NCBI RefSeq assembly: GCF_004138495.1
Contig: NZ_ML142865.1
Coordinates: 103,055-111,173, forward strand
Origin: Phytoactinopolyspora endophytica
GTDB taxonomy: Bacteria > Actinomycetota > Actinomycetes > Jiangellales > Jiangellaceae
DNA length: 8,119 nucleotides
Direction: 5' to 3'
Below, piece after piece: positions 5,628-8,119 of the stretch. Within the stretch, counting starts at the first letter, position 1; the number at the start of each line of letters is the position of its first letter. A program made the position numbers and the translations under genes. The notes beneath the pieces are model-generated. The model saw only the letters and a program-made list of their open reading frames with translations. It made no database searches and was not told where the DNA came from.

Positions 5628-6431
5628 GTGGCAGAAGTGGTTTCGTTGGCCGAGGCCGTCCGATCGGCGGTTCACGACGGCGACACTCTGGCTTTGGAGG
5701 GCTTCACACACCTCATCCCAGTGGCCGCGGGTCAGGAGATCATCCGTCAGCGCAGGCGCGACCTGACGCTCGTCCGTATGACGCCGGACATCGTGTACGA
5801 CCAGCTGATCGGGGCGGGGTGTGCGCGCAAGCTGATCTTCTCCTGGGGTGGAAACCCCGGCGTCGGCTCACTGCACAGGTTCCGCGACGCGGTGCAGAAC
5901 GGGTGGCCGGCTCCGCTCGAGGTCGAGGAACACAGCCATGCGGGGATGGCCAATCGCTACGTCGCGGGCGCGTCCGGACTGCCGTTCGCGGTGCTGAGGG
6001 GTTATGCGGGTACCGACCTGCCCGGGGTGACCTCGACGATCAAACAGATCACCTGCCCCTTCACCGGGGAAGAACTGGCGGCCGTGCCCGCGCTCAACCC
6101 CGACGTCGCGATCATCCACGCGCAGCGCGCCGACCGGGCCGGAAACGTGCAGATCTGGGGTCTCGTCGGCGTCCAGAAGGAGGCCGTGCTGGCGTCCGCG
6201 CACAGTATCGTCACCGTTGAGGAAGTGGTCGACGAGCTGACGCCCGTGCCCGGTGCGATCGTGCTGCCGTCATGGGCGGTGACCTATGTCGCCGAGGTTC
6301 CGGGCGGCGCCCACCCGTCGTACGCGCAGGGGTACTCGGACCGGGACAACACCTACTACCAGGCATGGGATGCGATCAGCCGGGAGAGAGACACATTCGA
6401 GTCCTGGGTCAGCCGGGAGGTGCTGGTATGA
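5628..6431 (+). CDS. pcaI: 3-oxoadipate CoA-transferase, alpha subunit (long, GctA-like form)
   Basis: This is the alpha subunit of a family I CoA-transferase. With PcaJ it moves CoA from succinyl-CoA to 3-oxoadipate in the beta-ketoadipate pathway (cytoplasm). The 267 residues begin with the conserved SLAEAVRSAVHDGDTLALEG region, followed by GFTHLIP (25-31), the CoA-binding-type SWGGNPGVGSLHRF (72-85), EEHSHAGMANRYVAGASGLPF (about 100-120) and HAQRADRAGNVQIWG (164-178). At this length it belongs with the longer glutaconate-CoA-transferase-like alpha subunits that actinomycetes use, not the 230-residue proteobacterial PcaI. I chose GTG 5628 over the in-frame GTG at 5547: it has GGAG at 5619-5622, starts at the conserved region, and lies downstream of the predicted promoter. 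Assignment to 3-oxoadipate rests mainly on the pcaF neighbour and divergent pobA. The stop overlaps the pcaJ ATG. Confidence 0.9.
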   Translation: MAEVVSLAEAVRSAVHDGDTLALEGFTHLIPVAAGQEIIRQRRRDLTLVRMTPDIVYDQLIGAGCARKLIFSWGGNPGVGSLHRFRDAVQNGWPAPLEVEEHSHAGMANRYVAGASGLPFAVLRGYAGTDLPGVTSTIKQITCPFTGEELAAVPALNPDVAIIHAQRADRAGNVQIWGLVGVQKEAVLASAHSIVTVEEVVDELTPVPGAIVLPSWAVTYVAEVPGGAHPSYAQGYSDRDNTYYQAWDAISRERDTFESWVSREVLV

Positions 6432-7207
6432 CGGAAACGGACCTCACGTACACCACGGACGAGATGATGTCCGTCGCGGCGGCCCGGGCGCTGTACGACG
6501 GCGCGTCGTGCTTCGTCGGCATCGGATTGCCGTCCACTGCCGCGAACTTGGCCCGCCGTACCCACGCGGCGAACCTGACCCTGATCTACGAGGCCGGTGC
6601 CCTCGGCGCGAAGCCGGACCGGCTTCCGCTGTCCATCGGCGACGGCATCCTCGGCGAGACCGCCGACGCGGTGGTCAGCGTGCCCGAGGTGTTCAACTAC
6701 TGGCTGCAGCCCGGCCGGATCGACGTCGGCTTTCTCGGCGCCGCGCAGCTCGATCGGTTCGCGAACATCAACACCACGGTCATCGGCGAATACGCCAGTC
6801 CCAAGGTACGGCTGCCCGGCGCGGGCGGTGCGCCGGAGATCGCGGCGTCGTGCCGGGAGGTCTTCGTCGTCGTGCGGCAGAGCAGGCGCACCTTCGTCGA
6901 ACAGGTCGACTTCGTCACGTCGGTCGGATACGGGCGGGACGGCACGGACCGGGCCCGGCTCGGCCTGCCGGGCGCCGGGCCGACCCTCGTCGTCACCGAT
7001 CTCGGCATCATGCGGCCGGACCGGGAGACCAACGAGCTCGTGCTGACCGGCGTACACCCCGGCGTAGACGTGGAGCGGGTCCGGGAAGCGACCGGCTGGG
7101 ACCTGCGGGTGGCGCCCGATCTGGCGACCACCCCGGCACCCACGGCCACGGAGCTCACCACCCTGCGGGAGCTGCAAGCCGCCACCGGAACGGATACTGG
7201 GGAGTGA
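6428..7207 (+). CDS. pcaJ: 3-oxoadipate CoA-transferase, beta subunit
   Basis: This is the beta subunit and carries the catalytic residue of the CoA-transferase. The 259 residues include GIGLPSTAANLARR (31-44) and YEAGALGAKP, whose Glu55 corresponds to the nucleophilic Glu (Glu54 in glutaconate CoA-transferase GctB) that forms the glutamyl-CoA thioester. Further conserved stretches are SIGDGILGETAD, GRIDVGFLGAAQLDRFANINTT, RLPGAGGAPEIA and VVTDLGIMRP. The ATG at 6428 overlaps the pcaI stop (ATGA) and has GGGAGG at 6415-6420, 7 nt upstream; a longer in-frame reading from 6272 lies inside pcaI and is rejected. Coupled translation with pcaI fits a 1:1 complex. The last 25 residues are Thr/Ala-rich. 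A 109-bp gap with two hairpins separates it from pcaF. Confidence 0.92.
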   Translation: MTETDLTYTTDEMMSVAAARALYDGASCFVGIGLPSTAANLARRTHAANLTLIYEAGALGAKPDRLPLSIGDGILGETADAVVSVPEVFNYWLQPGRIDVGFLGAAQLDRFANINTTVIGEYASPKVRLPGAGGAPEIAASCREVFVVVRQSRRTFVEQVDFVTSVGYGRDGTDRARLGLPGAGPTLVVTDLGIMRPDRETNELVLTGVHPGVDVERVREATGWDLRVAPDLATTPAPTATELTTLRELQAATGTDTGE

Positions 7208-7231
7208 GCGTGCTCGTGTGTCACCATCCGA

Positions 7232-7283
7232 TGATCATGTGCCGTCTTGGGCCCCTATCAGGGCCACAAACGGCACATGATCA
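7232..7283. repeat. long imperfect hairpin in the pcaJ-pcaF gap
   Basis: Arms TGATCATGTGCCGT (7232-7245) and ACGGCACATGATCA (7270-7283) pair perfectly over 14 bp. The stem continues, after a bulged C (7246), with TTG/CAA and, after a bulged A (7266), with GGCCC/GGGCC, closing on a 6-nt loop (7255-7260). That gives about 22 pairs. There is no U-tract. Its outer TGATCATG matches the hairpin at 1706-1762. It could be a partial terminator that lowers pcaF relative to pcaIJ, an mRNA-stabilising element, or a dispersed palindrome. Confidence 0.72.
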
Positions 7284-7284
7284 C

Positions 7285-7316
7285 CACGGGATCCTCCTCT
7301 CACACAGGAGGAGACC

Positions 7317-7319
<3 letters not shown>
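7285..7319 (+). promoter_or_regulatory. hairpin sequestering the pcaF Shine-Dalgarno and start codon
   Basis: TCCTCCT (7292-7298) is fully complementary to AGGAGGA (7306-7312), which contains the pcaF Shine-Dalgarno, across a 7-nt loop. Below this, CACGG (7285-7289) pairs with CCGTG (7315-7319), which includes the GTG start codon. Between the two helices is a GA/GA tandem mismatch, a motif known to stack well in RNA. The hairpin starts one base after the hairpin at 7232-7283 ends. Confidence 0.68.

Positions 7320-8119
<800 letters not shown>

Overview
The window is GC-rich and almost fully coding, with GTG starts, ATGA stop/start overlaps and protein families typical of a high-GC Gram-positive actinomycete. 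The families and gene order (pobA divergent from pcaI-pcaJ-pcaF) point to Actinomycetota. Genus cannot be told from the sequence alone. Both ends cut through genes.

Region 1 (1-1762, + strand) is the 3' end of a NitT/TauT (SsuBC/TauBC)-type ABC importer operon: a truncated permease, its ATPase (4-bp ATGA overlap) and a small unrecognised protein with one membrane segment. It ends in a perfect 23-bp inverted repeat that also covers the stop codon of the convergent gene. Region 2 (1756-5470, - strand) holds, in transcription order, pobA (4-hydroxybenzoate 3-monooxygenase), a YbdK-type carboxylate-amine ligase and an M20-family amidohydrolase. A 128-bp gap with a perfect 21-bp tandem duplication separates pobA from the ligase. 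Region 3 (5471-5627) is a divergent promoter region. Region 4 (5628-8119, + strand) is pcaI, pcaJ and the first two thirds of pcaF: the 3-oxoadipate CoA-transferase subunits and the 3-oxoadipyl-CoA thiolase, the last two steps of the protocatechuate branch of the beta-ketoadipate pathway.

PobA turns 4-hydroxybenzoate into protocatechuate, and PcaIJ/PcaF convert 3-oxoadipate to succinyl-CoA and acetyl-CoA. The intermediate ring-cleavage genes (pcaHGBL) and a regulator are not in the window and probably lie beyond the right edge or elsewhere. The amidohydrolase and ligase behind pobA suggest, as inference only, that amide conjugates of aromatic acids are handled too. The ABC importer could bring in such a substrate, but nothing in its sequence says so.

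The strongest non-coding signals are regulatory. (a) The pobA/pcaI intergenic region has four 15-bp sites fitting GTnCG-N6-GnAC. They form two pairs, each with exactly 19 bp between site starts, one pair at each promoter. This looks like an IclR-type (PcaR/PcaU/PobR-like) operator arrangement. (b) pcaF is preceded by two abutting hairpins, the second of which buries both its Shine-Dalgarno sequence and its GTG start. (c) pobA appears to be transcribed as a leaderless mRNA.
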